64,000 bases of DNA, taken from an uncultured Armatimonadota bacterium (GTDB taxonomy: Bacteria > Armatimonadota > Fimbriimonadia > Fimbriimonadales > Fimbriimonadaceae). The stretch spans positions 1 through 64,000 of the forward strand of contig CAIVDU010000102.1 in assembly GCA_903904815.1 (NCBI GenBank), read 5' to 3'. The position numbers and the translations under genes were made by a program. Below the pieces are notes generated by a model. The model saw nothing but the letters and a program-made list of their open reading frames with translations. It was not told where the DNA came from and ran no database searches. This document shows positions 25,902-34,210 of this stretch, in pieces (position 1 is the stretch's first letter; the number at the start of each line of letters is the position of its first letter).

Positions 25902-26566
25902 ATCTTTATTTCCCTAAGTCGGTCAAGGTCCGCCAGAGTCACCCCGCCAAGCGACGGAAGGATGCAGTTCGCGTGGCTGAGGTCCAAGTGCTTCGTTACC
26001 GAATTTGGAACGGCAACGACAAAGACTCCCGCATCGACTGCCGCTCGTGCTCCGTTCGCTGAGTCCTCAAGAGCCATCGCCTGGGAGGCTTCGATCCCGA
26101 AACGTCGTACGGCTTCCAGATAGAGGTCAGGAAATGGCTTGGCGCGAGCAACTTCGTCCGCGCATATCACGTGTTGGAACCAGTGAGTGATTCCTAGTCG
26201 CTCCAAATGACCATCGACCCAGGCGTGCTTTGAACTGCTGACTACCGCACAACCCACGCCGGCGCCGCGAGCCTCCGACAACAGTTCCAGGATCCCTGGC
26301 AGCGGTTTCTCGGCATAGATCCGCTTCATGCGAACGTCGTTGTACGCCTCTCGCGTGACTTCATGGTCGAACTTCCGTCCCGTCAAACGCTCCAAAACGT
26401 CGATCGGGCGCTCGGTGATTTGGTCGGCGCCCCGTCCGACCGCGTTGACCCAAAAGTCGAGAGGAAATTCCACCCCGTTCTCGCGAAAGATGGCCGACCA
26501 CGCGTCGAATTCGGGGGTCTCGGTGTCGAGAATCAATCCGTCGAAGTCGAAAAAGAGGGCGCGCAC
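25898..26566 (-). CDS. HAD-superfamily phosphatase (beta-phosphoglucomutase-like)
   Basis: A 222-residue HAD hydrolase. Motif I is FFDFDGLILDTE with the nucleophile Asp at residue 7 and the acid Asp at 9. Motif II Ser is in AVVSSSK, motif III Lys is in ARAKPFPDLYLEA, and motif IV is ALEDSANG. The cap and sequence match the beta-phosphoglucomutase/sugar-phosphatase branch. GTG 26566 is chosen because it starts at the family's own N-terminus and has CAAACT (minus strand, 26579 to 26574) ending 7 nt before it. The 71-residue extension to 26779 lacks family character. Confidence 0.88.
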   Translation of the reverse strand: MRALFFDFDGLILDTETPEFDAWSAIFRENGVEFPLDFWVNAVGRGADQITERPIDVLERLTGRKFDHEVTREAYNDVRMKRIYAEKPLPGILELLSEARGAGVGCAVVSSSKHAWVDGHLERLGITHWFQHVICADEVARAKPFPDLYLEAVRRFGIEASQAMALEDSANGARAAVDAGVFVVAVPNSVTKHLDLSHANCILPSLGGVTLADLDRLREIKI

Positions 26567-26654
26567 TCCCCACAGTTTGGCAGGCCGCCATGGATCGCGA
26601 GCACAAATAGACCCGAGAAGCTGACCGAAACGAGCACTCAACGCGCCGTCTAAA

Positions 26655-26788
26655 GACTGCGAACTGCCTACTAATGAGAAAGTTTGCATTTCGCAGCCAG
26701 CAGTTCGTAGTCGGAATGGGTTCTCGGATTGTCGAACCTCATACTTGGCTGTGAGCACCCCGCTCACGTCTGCTGCCAACTAACAACT
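26655..26788. repeat. Degenerate heptamer repeats in the RNase J upstream region
   Basis: The 290 bases between the HAD gene and RNase J hold no gene. They show short runs of 7-base units related to CAACTGC: ctgcgaa-ctgccta-ctaatga near 26660, the same type inverted (ccgacta-cgaactg-ctggctg on the other strand) near 26700, and ccaacta-acaactg-ccaactg near 26770. The first two form an imperfect inverted repeat (GACTGCGAACTGC against GACTACGAACTGC). Confidence 0.45.
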
Positions 26789-26844
26789 GCCAACTGCAAG
26801 CTTTCTTGAGGCTCGATTCAATCCGCAGGCTATCCCTCCACAGG

Positions 26845-26850
26845 TACCCT
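26845..26850 (+). promoter_or_regulatory. -10 box (TACCCT) before RNase J
   Basis: TACCCT ends 7 nt before ATG 26858, the same layout as at lpxK. No Shine-Dalgarno sequence intervenes. Confidence 0.45.
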
Positions 26851-26857
26851 GTCTGGA

Positions 26858-28504
26858 ATGGCTGTTGTTCAAGTGATTGCGTTGGGGGGAGTTGGGGAGA
26901 TTGGGAAGAACTGCTCAGTCGTCCGAGAAGGTGACGATATTGTCGTCATCGACTGTGGATTGAGCTTCCCAAATGAGGAAATGCTCGGTATCGACATCGT
27001 CGTGCCGGACTTCACCTATCTGGTCGAAAACAAAGATAAGGTGCGGGGCGTCTTCCTTACCCATGCCCACGAGGATCACGTCGGTGGTTTGCCGTATCTC
27101 CTCAAACAGATCGATGTTCCGATCTACTGCACCGAGTTCACCCAGGCGCTCATCCGGAGCAAGCTGGAAGAGCGACTCCCGAGTAAGAAGGTCGACATCC
27201 GCGTCTTCAAGCCGGGCGATATTCTTCAGGCTGGCGCTCTTAGCGTCGAGCCCGTTCGAGTCACCCACTCGATCCCGGAAAACTGCGCGATGGCCGTTCG
27301 TACCAGCCATGGCATCGTGTTCTTTACCGGTGACTTCAAATTCGACTTCACGCCGGTCGACGGCAAACTGGCGAACATCACCCGAATCGGCGAATTGGGC
27401 CGTGAGGGCGTACTGGTTCTCCTCAGCGACTCGACGAACGTCGAGCGACCAGGCTGGGGACCCAGCGAGCGCGCAGTCAGCGCCGGATTGCGAAAGGTGT
27501 TCGGCGAGTCCAAGGGCCGCGTACTCCTCACGACCTTCGCTTCCAACATTCACCGAATGCAGCAGGTCTATGAAATCGCCGCCGAGACCGGCCGAAAGGT
27601 TGCAGTCGTCGGACGCCGAATGGAATCGAACCTCGACGTCTGCGAACGACTTGGATACGTCAAGATTCCGAAGGGGACTCGCATCCGGCTCGACGAGATG
27701 CGCATGTATCCGGATGAGAAGCTTGCCATCCTCACGACCGGTTCGCAGGGTGAGCCGATGTCAGCGCTCGTTCAGATGAGCAAAGGCGAGTACGGTCGTC
27801 TTCAGGTCAAGCCTGGCGACACGCTGATCTACTCCGCACGACCAATTCCCGGAAACGAAGGCGCGATCTGGCGAACCATCAATCGCCTGTTCAATCAGGG
27901 CTGCAACGTCGTTTACGAATCGGCAACTCCGATCCACGTCTCTGGCCACGCCTACCAGGAAGAGCTGAAGATGATGATCAATCTGACCCGGCCGTACTAC
28001 ATCGCACCCGTTCATGGCGAGCCACGACACCAGTTCCTGTACAACTCAATCGCGAAAGACATGGGCTATCCCGAGCACCGCATCTTCACGATGAAGGACG
28101 GCATTCCGCTCAACATGGACGACACTGCCGCCAGCTTCGGCGAAAAGGTCCCGTGTGGTCGCGTCCTTGTGGACAACGGCGGTCATGCTGGTGTTTCGGA
28201 CGAGGTGCTCCGAGATCGATACAACGTGGCTAACGATGGCCTCGTCGTGGTGACGATCGCGGTAGACACCACGGAAGGTCAGATCGTCGGAGACCCGATC
28301 ATCCAGGCAAGAGGATTCCACGGTCCGGAGGGCATCATCGACGTCGCGTTCGAACATTTGGTCGATGCGCTTGGCGCCCTGAGCAAGGATGAACTGAAGG
28401 ACTCCACCCGAGTCCGTCAGGACGCCGCCGACGTGGTCCGGCGTCTCATTCAGAAGAGAACCCAGCTGCGGCCGCTGGTCCTCCCCACGATCGTCGAAGT
28501 CTAA
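26858..28504 (+). CDS. rnj: Ribonuclease J
   Basis: A 548-residue RNase J, the metallo-beta-lactamase nuclease with endo- and 5'-3' exonuclease activity that matures rRNA and degrades mRNA. The metal motif HAHEDH is at 69-74, VFFTGDFKFDF supplies the bridging Asp, the beta-CASP domain follows (STNVERPGWGPSE, TTFASNIHRMQQ), and a C-terminal domain with IHVSGHAYQEE and PVHGEPRHQ closes the site. Length and order are normal. 5'-3' exonuclease activity is relevant in an organism that seems to use many leaderless mRNAs. Confidence 0.97.
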   Translation: MAVVQVIALGGVGEIGKNCSVVREGDDIVVIDCGLSFPNEEMLGIDIVVPDFTYLVENKDKVRGVFLTHAHEDHVGGLPYLLKQIDVPIYCTEFTQALIRSKLEERLPSKKVDIRVFKPGDILQAGALSVEPVRVTHSIPENCAMAVRTSHGIVFFTGDFKFDFTPVDGKLANITRIGELGREGVLVLLSDSTNVERPGWGPSERAVSAGLRKVFGESKGRVLLTTFASNIHRMQQVYEIAAETGRKVAVVGRRMESNLDVCERLGYVKIPKGTRIRLDEMRMYPDEKLAILTTGSQGEPMSALVQMSKGEYGRLQVKPGDTLIYSARPIPGNEGAIWRTINRLFNQGCNVVYESATPIHVSGHAYQEELKMMINLTRPYYIAPVHGEPRHQFLYNSIAKDMGYPEHRIFTMKDGIPLNMDDTAASFGEKVPCGRVLVDNGGHAGVSDEVLRDRYNVANDGLVVVTIAVDTTEGQIVGDPIIQARGFHGPEGIIDVAFEHLVDALGALSKDELKDSTRVRQDAADVVRRLIQKRTQLRPLVLPTIVEV

Positions 28505-29154
28505 GCGGTTCGCTGAAGCACAGCGTTCCATTTGCTGGAGTTGATACGATCAAGGTCTTGAAGCCTTAAACCAACTCGGAAGGTCTGCGGATTGTCGCTG
28601 ACCTTCCGGCAGTAGCGGACCTCCGCCTTGACTTCGATGACACCCATGCCCGCGTAGATCGTGGCGACCACCGTGCTCTTCGAAGGGATCTCTTCCTGCG
28701 TGATGATGCCGACTCCATGCTCGGAGACGTCCTTGATCTGACCTTCCAGCCAACCGTCGAGAACGACGGAACCGTGCTCTCGGGCATAGCGAGCTTCGGT
28801 CTCCGCTTTCACCATCTGCACGCTGCCCTCAATGGCAAACGTGTAGAACTGCTCGGCAAGGTCCAGAAACGCGCCAGTACCCGACTGCGCGGCCAGCGCC
28901 ACCAGCGCCGCCGCGTCTTCCGATTCGACGCTGGCAAGTCTCGCGGTAAACATGGCGTCCCCTCCTCGGCCGCTAAGCCGAAAAAGGAATCGATCACCGG
29001 GATAAAGCGGAGTCTGCAGGGCTGCCCGAATGACGACGCCGTATCCTTCCATGCGCTCAGTCCAGCCATGAAGGATCTTCGCATCGCTCAGACGCTGAAA
29101 CGTTGAGCGGGCTCCTGCAAAGGTTCTCTCGAAGCTATTGAATTGAGTTGCCAC
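28501..29154 (-). CDS. PilZ-like domain protein
   Basis: A 217-residue protein. The C-terminal ~85 residues have the PilZ barrel signature DVSEHGVGIITQEEIP followed by VVATIYAGMGVIEVKAEVRYCRK and a YcgR-like closing strand (FRVGLRLQDLD). The N-terminal ~120 residues look like a YcgR-N-type or second barrel domain. PilZ proteins bind cyclic di-GMP through RxxxR before DxSxxG. Here the corresponding stretch is EGQIKD, without clear RxxxR, so binding is doubtful. GTG 29154 is the chosen start. Its stop overlaps that of RNase J in CTAA. Confidence 0.75.
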   Translation of the reverse strand: MATQFNSFERTFAGARSTFQRLSDAKILHGWTERMEGYGVVIRAALQTPLYPGDRFLFRLSGRGGDAMFTARLASVESEDAAALVALAAQSGTGAFLDLAEQFYTFAIEGSVQMVKAETEARYAREHGSVVLDGWLEGQIKDVSEHGVGIITQEEIPSKSTVVATIYAGMGVIEVKAEVRYCRKVSDNPQTFRVGLRLQDLDRINSSKWNAVLQRTA

Positions 29155-29360
29155 ATCTATTTGATCGGGTCAACCCGGCGTTCTTACATACTGCAATTTG
29201 ACTGGTTCCGGTGCTCAGTTTGATCGCAAGAACGGCCACCTTGGCAGGACTCGTGTCCTTAGTGAATCAGACAGACGGTTGACCAGAAAGGGTTGCAAAG
29301 GGGTGGTCCTGAGAACACCGCCTTTAGTCCGACGCCCGATAGAGAATAAAAATTGACAGG

Positions 29361-29366
29361 TAGCAT
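29361..29366 (+). promoter_or_regulatory. -10 box (TAGCAT) before ftsE
   Basis: TAGCAT ends 7 nt before GTG 29374, which therefore is favoured over the TTG at 29353. The consensus-like TTGACA at 29353-29358 is only 2 bases before this box and so cannot be its -35 element. Confidence 0.45.
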
Positions 29367-29373
29367 CATCGCG

Positions 29374-30075
29374 GTGACGGGGATTACGGCGCCTTATATC
29401 GAGTACAAGGACGTGTGCGTCGAATACCCAGGACACGTGAAGGGCATTCGGGGCATATCGCTACAGATCGCGAAGGGAGAATTCGCGTTTTTCGTGGGCA
29501 AAACGGGGGCAGGGAAAAGCACTCTCATCAAGTTGCTGACCAGGGAAGTGGAGCAGACTTCCGGCACGATCCAGCTCAATGGTCGCGATATCGGTCACCT
29601 GAAGGACCGCGACATTCCTGGCCTTCGACGTGAAATGGGAATCGTTCCTCAAGACTTTGCACTGCTGCCAAGAAAGAGAGTTTGGGAGAATGTCGCCTAC
29701 GCGATGCGCGCGGTGGGCCATTCGCGCAAAGAGGTCCGGCGTCGCGTCCCCGAGATTCTGGAGCAGGTCAATATCGCGCACCGGGCCGACGCCTTTCCCA
29801 ACCAACTCTCGGGAGGAGAACAGCAGCGAGTCGCCATCGCCCGGGCGCTCATCAACAACCCTCCGCTCTTGATCGCCGACGAGCCGACTGGCAACCTCGA
29901 CCCCGAACACTCATGGGAGATCATGGAACTGCTCATGGCACTCAACCTTCGAGGGACCACTGTGCTCGTCGCCAGCCACGACATGATGGTGATCCACCGA
30001 ATGGGTAAGCGTATCGTGACGCTAGAGATGGGCCGAGTTCTATCGGACGTCGTCTCGGAGACACCTCATGATTGA
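29374..30075 (+). CDS. ftsE: Cell division ATP-binding protein FtsE
   Basis: A 233-residue ABC ATPase. Walker A is GKTGAGKS at about 42-49, the Q-loop is [18 protein letters not shown], the signature is [15 protein letters not shown], and Walker B is [12 protein letters not shown]. The N-terminus [12 protein letters not shown] and the Q-loop wording fit FtsE. It drives FtsX and, through it, cell-wall hydrolase activation at the septum. GTG 29374 is the start. The stop overlaps the ftsX start by 8 nt. Confidence 0.94.
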   Translation: MTGITAPYIEYKDVCVEYPGHVKGIRGISLQIAKGEFAFFVGKTGAGKSTLIKLLTREVEQTSGTIQLNGRDIGHLKDRDIPGLRREMGIVPQDFALLPRKRVWENVAYAMRAVGHSRKEVRRRVPEILEQVNIAHRADAFPNQLSGGEQQRVAIARALINNPPLLIADEPTGNLDPEHSWEIMELLMALNLRGTTVLVASHDMMVIHRMGKRIVTLEMGRVLSDVVSETPHD

Positions 30076-30946
30076 TCGTCTCTCCTTCCTCACCGGCGAA
30101 GCCTTGACGGCCCTTCGGCGGAACTACACGATGACCTTCGCCGCGATCATCACCGCCGCGGTTTCGCTGTTCCTCATCGGGGGACTCGGCTACGTCTACA
30201 TGAGGACGACCGAATATGCCCGGTCTCTCACCGGCCGCTTCGAGATGCGAGTTATTTTGAAGGACGGCACCACCCCGGCGCAGATCTCCGATACCGCCAA
30301 CACGATTCGGCTAATCGAAGGAGTCAAGGAAGTTTTCTGGATCCCTAAGGAGAAGGCCTGGGCACGAGACAAGTCGAAGTTTCCCGACCTCACCGAAGGA
30401 GTGGAGAATCCTTACCCGGACGCCTTCAAGGTCACGCTGACCGATGTCCATGGCGGCGAACTGATCGCCACCAAAATCCACTCGCTCCCTGCCGTCGCCT
30501 CTGGCGACGAAGGCGTTCAGTATTTGAAAGACGTCCAGAGGTTCGTCGACGATGGGCTTCACACGTTGCGATGGGTGGGCGGCGCCGTCGGAGGGCTCCT
30601 CTTCGTCGCGGCTGGCCTACTGATCTACAATGCGATCCGCCTTACCGTCTTGGCCCGACGTCTCGAGATTCGGGTGATGCAGTTGGTAGGGGCTTCGCGC
30701 TTCACGATCCGGGTTCCGTTCCTCATCGAGGGCATTGTCCAAGGCGCTCTGGGAGGTCTGGTCGCCGGTGGTCTCTTGTTGCTTGCCAACAACGCCTTTG
30801 CCGCCTTTCTCGTTTCTCGCAGCGCCTTCGCGTCGCTTCCGCCCTTCCCTTTCTGGCAACTTACGTCGATCCTCTGCGCGTGCGGAGCGCTCTACGGGTT
30901 CTTGTGCTCCAATCTGGCAGTTCATACGCCGCTTAAGTTCCGATGA
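30068..30946 (+). CDS. ftsX: Cell division permease FtsX
   Basis: A 292-residue membrane protein with the FtsX layout. One helix near 20-45 is followed by a large periplasmic domain (RVILKDGTTPAQISDTANTI...). Three more helices lie near 170, 220 and 265, with the cytoplasmic coupling segment NAIRLTVLARRLEIRVMQLVGAS between the second and third. It couples FtsE ATP hydrolysis to the murein hydrolase activator outside. It overlaps ftsE by 8 nt and the next gene by 4 nt (ATGA). Confidence 0.94.
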   Translation: MIDRLSFLTGEALTALRRNYTMTFAAIITAAVSLFLIGGLGYVYMRTTEYARSLTGRFEMRVILKDGTTPAQISDTANTIRLIEGVKEVFWIPKEKAWARDKSKFPDLTEGVENPYPDAFKVTLTDVHGGELIATKIHSLPAVASGDEGVQYLKDVQRFVDDGLHTLRWVGGAVGGLLFVAAGLLIYNAIRLTVLARRLEIRVMQLVGASRFTIRVPFLIEGIVQGALGGLVAGGLLLLANNAFAAFLVSRSAFASLPPFPFWQLTSILCACGALYGFLCSNLAVHTPLKFR

Positions 30947-32121
30947 AGCCAATTGTCGCTCTTGCCTTTGTGTTGCTCGCGGTCTCCACTTCGGCGGAAT
31001 CGCCGCAGCATCACCGACGGCATCGGTCGTCTGTTCACCGGTCGACGAACGTGCGTTCCCTTCGCGGCCAGTTGAACTCGGTTCGTCTGAAAAAGGAACG
31101 ACTCCGTGCCCAGCTTAAGCAGACGGCCCAGGCGGCCCATGCCGTCCTTGGCGATATCAAGCAGGTGGACCAGAAGCTGTCCACGGTCAAGGACGAACTC
31201 GACGAAACCACCCAGCATCTCGACTCCAGTCGAGTGGAGCAGCAGCATATCGGGACCCAACTGGAAGCGGCCACCAAACGCGTTGGCGAGCTTCAGGAAC
31301 AGGTCCGAAGGCGGCTACGTGCCATGTACGTTCGGGGTTCTGGTTCGGTCTTGACCGCCTTGGTAGATAGTGAGAGTGTGGGAGATGTGGCGACGCGCGG
31401 CTACCTGATGAGAACGGTGGCTCATCGCGACCAGGCCCTATTTGCCGAGTTCCGAACCTTGCGCGCCCAGATCGCGGACCGAAAAACGAAGCAAGATCAG
31501 CTCGTCACCGACATCAACCGCCTCGCCCAGAGGCAACAGACAAAGACGGTCGAACTCGCTCAGGTCCGGGAAGAGAAGGGCGAACTGCTGGAAGGTTTGC
31601 GGCACAAGCAGGGCGAACTGAAGGCGATGATCGAGCAGTTCGAAGCGGACGAGCAGGAGATCGCCGGCCAAATCGCCGCCTTTGCCGCCCGTTCACGCCC
31701 TGCGCACGGTCACGGCCTCGTTCAGCTCCCCGCCTTTACCGGCCGGTTCATGAAGCCGGTCCAGGGCCGCATTGCCGACGGCTTCGGCATGCGCTACCAC
31801 CCAATCCTCCACCGAACTCGCATGCACGACGGGGTGGACATCGCCGCCCCCTCTGGCACGCCCATCCACGCCGCCGCCGATGGTCAGGTGATCTCCACCA
31901 CCTACATGCGCGGCTACGGCAACGTCGTCATCCTAGACCACGGAGGCGGCGTGTCCACCGTCTACGCCCACGCATCCCGCATCTACTGCTCGGCCGGTCA
32001 ACAGGTCCACCGAGGCGACGTCATCGCCGCCGTAGGCGCCACGGGATTGGCTACCGGACCCCACTGTCATTTCGAGGTAAGAATCGGAGGCCACGCAGTG
32101 AATCCAATGGGCCGGTTCTAG
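30943..32121 (+). CDS. envC: EnvC-like murein hydrolase / activator (M23)
   Basis: A 392-residue exported protein: signal peptide (MKPIVALAFVLLAVSTSA), a long coiled coil at about 37-245, and a C-terminal LytM/M23 domain (about 262-392). Its place after ftsEX by a 4-nt overlap marks it as the FtsX-controlled EnvC partner. Unlike E. coli EnvC, whose LytM domain is degenerate, this one keeps the metal ligands in RMHDGVDI and PHCHFEV, so it may itself cut peptidoglycan cross-links. No other hydrolase gene is adjacent. Confidence 0.92.
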   Translation: MKPIVALAFVLLAVSTSAESPQHHRRHRSSVHRSTNVRSLRGQLNSVRLKKERLRAQLKQTAQAAHAVLGDIKQVDQKLSTVKDELDETTQHLDSSRVEQQHIGTQLEAATKRVGELQEQVRRRLRAMYVRGSGSVLTALVDSESVGDVATRGYLMRTVAHRDQALFAEFRTLRAQIADRKTKQDQLVTDINRLAQRQQTKTVELAQVREEKGELLEGLRHKQGELKAMIEQFEADEQEIAGQIAAFAARSRPAHGHGLVQLPAFTGRFMKPVQGRIADGFGMRYHPILHRTRMHDGVDIAAPSGTPIHAAADGQVISTTYMRGYGNVVILDHGGGVSTVYAHASRIYCSAGQQVHRGDVIAAVGATGLATGPHCHFEVRIGGHAVNPMGRF

Positions 32122-32185
32122 GCGCTCCGGTTGCTAGGCCAAATCGAAGGCACCGACAACTTCGAATAGGACTTTCTCTGTATCG

Positions 32186-32377
32186 CTAGGGCCGCAACCT
32201 GTCTCGGCGTGTCATTACCCAGCATGGGGATGCAGCTGGGTCTTTGAGGGTGAGATCATATCGGGTGGCAAGCATGGCCTTGACCTGGCGCTGCTGTTCG
32301 GGCTCGAAGGTGTCGAGCAGCTCGGCCACTTCCGCCGCGATCTCAAATTCCTTGCCCTTGTTCTTCGTCGTGGTCAT
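32186..32377 (-). CDS. Small protein of unknown function
   Basis: A 63-residue charged helical protein (EFEIAAEVAELLDTFEPEQQ then KAMLATRYDLTLK). It resembles small orphan or antitoxin-sized proteins but no family is recognised. It is accepted as a gene because a -10 box TACATT (minus strand, 32389 to 32384) ends 6 nt before ATG 32377. It reads away from the HigBA pair; the two share an 88-bp intergenic region. Confidence 0.55.
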   Translation of the reverse strand: MTTTKNKGKEFEIAAEVAELLDTFEPEQQRQVKAMLATRYDLTLKDPAASPCWVMTRRDRLRP

Positions 32378-32430
32378 CGGTGAAATGTAACAACCGCCGA
32401 TCGCGTTGGCTAGTGGGAACGCTTTTTGTG

Positions 32431-32459
32431 TTGAAAGCGTATAGCCTATAGGCTATAGT
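32431..32459 (+). promoter_or_regulatory. Promoter and palindromic operator of higBA
   Basis: TTGAAA (-35, 32431-32436), a 17-bp spacer and TATAGT (-10, 32454-32459) end 6 nt before GTG 32466. The spacer and -10 overlap a perfect 18-bp palindrome, TATAGCCTATAGGCTATA (32440-32457), the natural binding site for the XRE antitoxin acting as autorepressor. Confidence 0.7.
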
Positions 32460-32465
32460 TTACTT

Positions 32466-32837
32466 GTGCGCCGAGAGTTTGACTACTTTGACGATGAGAT
32501 CATCACCCAGGAGTTGGACGACCTGCCAGCGAGGGACGCGGCCAATCTGATCGTGGTCATGGGCCGCTATGAGGAGGTTGGATTTGATGACCCTAAACCC
32601 GCGAAGGTTCAGGATTACGGTGAGGGAATCAAGTGCATCCGCCACGTCAAGCCAAACTATAAGGGCCGGGGGCTTTTCTACGTTGGAGAGTCCGGAACTG
32701 GCTATCAAAAGCTCTGGGTTCTGACGGTGTACAAGAAGGAAAGTCAAGAAGTGCCGAAGCATGTCTTGGAGCGAGCAAAAACACGCATGGTTAGCCATCA
32801 GGCGAAGATGAAAGCGGAACAGGAGAGGAAACGATGA
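32466..32837 (+). CDS. HigB/RelE-like toxin (Gp49 family)
   Basis: A 123-residue protein of the phage-derived Gp49/HigB toxin group. Marks are ELDDLPARDAANLIVVMGRYEEVG early on, KPNYKGRGLFYVG, and the C-terminal helix KKESQEVPKHVLERAKTRM, which matches the KKsqktPxxEixxAxxR pattern of these ribosome-dependent mRNA nucleases. It is slightly longer in the middle than usual. Toxin first, antitoxin second is the HigBA order. GTG start, leaderless. It overlaps the antitoxin gene by 4 nt (ATGA). Confidence 0.85.
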   Translation: MRREFDYFDDEIITQELDDLPARDAANLIVVMGRYEEVGFDDPKPAKVQDYGEGIKCIRHVKPNYKGRGLFYVGESGTGYQKLWVLTVYKKESQEVPKHVLERAKTRMVSHQAKMKAEQERKR

Positions 32838-33124
32838 GCAAATTGCGCCAGTACGCGGCTGACCGTTCAGCACGTGATCCGGAATTTAAAGCGGCCTATG
32901 AGGCTGAGATGGCCGTAATGGATTTGATCCGTGCGCGGAAAGCAAGAGGCCTATCGCAAACCGACATGGCCGACCGTCTGCATGTGTCGCAACCCTACCT
33001 TGCCCAGATCGAGGGCATGACGAAGAAGCTGAATGCGGATCTACTGTTCCGCTATGCTGCTGAATTGGGTCTGAGCCTCAAGGTAACGGAACCAGAGCCA
33101 CGTCAAGAAGGCGGTTCTTTCTGA
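32834..33124 (+). CDS. XRE-family antitoxin (HigA-like)
   Basis: A 96-residue protein with a Cro/CI-type helix-turn-helix in the centre (ARGLSQTDMADRLHVSQPYLAQIEGMTKKLN). A short N-terminal part would bind the toxin. It should neutralise the upstream toxin and repress the shared promoter at the 18-bp palindrome. ATGA coupling with the toxin gene ensures co-translation. Confidence 0.9.
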   Translation: MSKLRQYAADRSARDPEFKAAYEAEMAVMDLIRARKARGLSQTDMADRLHVSQPYLAQIEGMTKKLNADLLFRYAAELGLSLKVTEPEPRQEGGSF

Positions 33125-33175
33125 TCCTCTAGGACCAACCGAGAAAATTACCACTAACCCCTGCAAGAGAATTCC

Positions 33176-34135
33176 ATGAAGCTCGCTCTCTTTGCCCTCG
33201 CAGCAATCCACTTTTCCGGAGGCGATCATTACGGTTTGGCGAAGGCGATTCAAGAGGCTCGTTCTGGCCCGGTTGTCGTGCTAGTGGGAGACGAGTCGGT
33301 GGTTCCGAAGGCAGACTTTAATTGGACGGTCGAACACGAGTATTACGTGAGAATGCGTCGTGCCACTGGTTTAGAACAGGAAAAACATCTTGAAGGCTAC
33401 GCTCCAATCGCTTGGCCCGAGTACCTGATGAAGAACCATCTACCTCCTCGGCGAAATCCTTCCGACAAGTCGCTAGACCTCGCGCCCTGGAAAATGGTCC
33501 CGGATGAGAATGGCCTAGTTAGCACACCTGGAGCCTCCGTAGTCCACTCGTTGGGGCAGATTTCGATGGCAAGACTACCGAAGCCCGTCAAGGTCTGCGC
33601 TTTTTACACTGACATCAAGTTGGCGGTGGTATGTGACAAGCAGCAGCCTCAAATTTTGATGAGGACAATCGCTGCGGCCAGTGGCACGAAATTCGTCGAA
33701 GGCAAAACAGAGTGGCGTTTGGAGTGCGATCCTGAAGTGTTTCGCTCCAGGTACATCGCTTTGATTGATCGACGGATTGATCCGTTACTCGCTCGGAACG
33801 CCGACTCATTCTGGATTCAAGACGCAAAGTTGGTCCGTGCAGGGATTCTATCGATGACTGATGACGAAATCTGTAAGGCGGTGGGTCAACGAGATTCCCG
33901 GGTAACGCTGGACGTGCCTGCACAAGGAGAACTTTCTCAGGCGGTTCTTGAAAGAATTGATGCTTGGGCAAATCGAAAAGACATGAAATTCGCGTCCACA
34001 GATTTGGCCACGTCTCAAATCATTGGCATGGTCGACTTTAGCCGACCCTTCAAGATTGTCGTGGATCTGAGCTCAGCGGTAGTGGGTGTGAGGGCAATGG
34101 TGAAAGGCACGGAGCACGACGCAATTCAGTTCTGA
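33176..34135 (+). CDS. Exported protein of unknown function
   Basis: A 319-residue protein with a weak N-terminal signal segment (MKLALFALAAIHFSGG). It contains no membrane segment or catalytic motif that I recognise. Lower GC and more ordinary codons than its neighbours suggest, with the toxin-antitoxin pair, that 32.2-34.1 kb is accessory DNA (inference). AGAGAA upstream of ATG 33176 may be a weak ribosome binding site. Confidence 0.65.
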   Translation: MKLALFALAAIHFSGGDHYGLAKAIQEARSGPVVVLVGDESVVPKADFNWTVEHEYYVRMRRATGLEQEKHLEGYAPIAWPEYLMKNHLPPRRNPSDKSLDLAPWKMVPDENGLVSTPGASVVHSLGQISMARLPKPVKVCAFYTDIKLAVVCDKQQPQILMRTIAAASGTKFVEGKTEWRLECDPEVFRSRYIALIDRRIDPLLARNADSFWIQDAKLVRAGILSMTDDEICKAVGQRDSRVTLDVPAQGELSQAVLERIDAWANRKDMKFASTDLATSQIIGMVDFSRPFKIVVDLSSAVVGVRAMVKGTEHDAIQF

Positions 34136-34210
34136 CCCATCTCTTTGGCAACGAAAACTCACCTCCGACAGTCAGAGTCAATCGGCGGTAGTCTCAAGCC
34201 GGAGAAAACA

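Noticed and set aside
29353-29358. Consensus TTGACA as -35 box for ftsE
   Set aside because: Only 2 bases separate it from the TAGCAT box, and no -10 lies 16-18 bases downstream of it.
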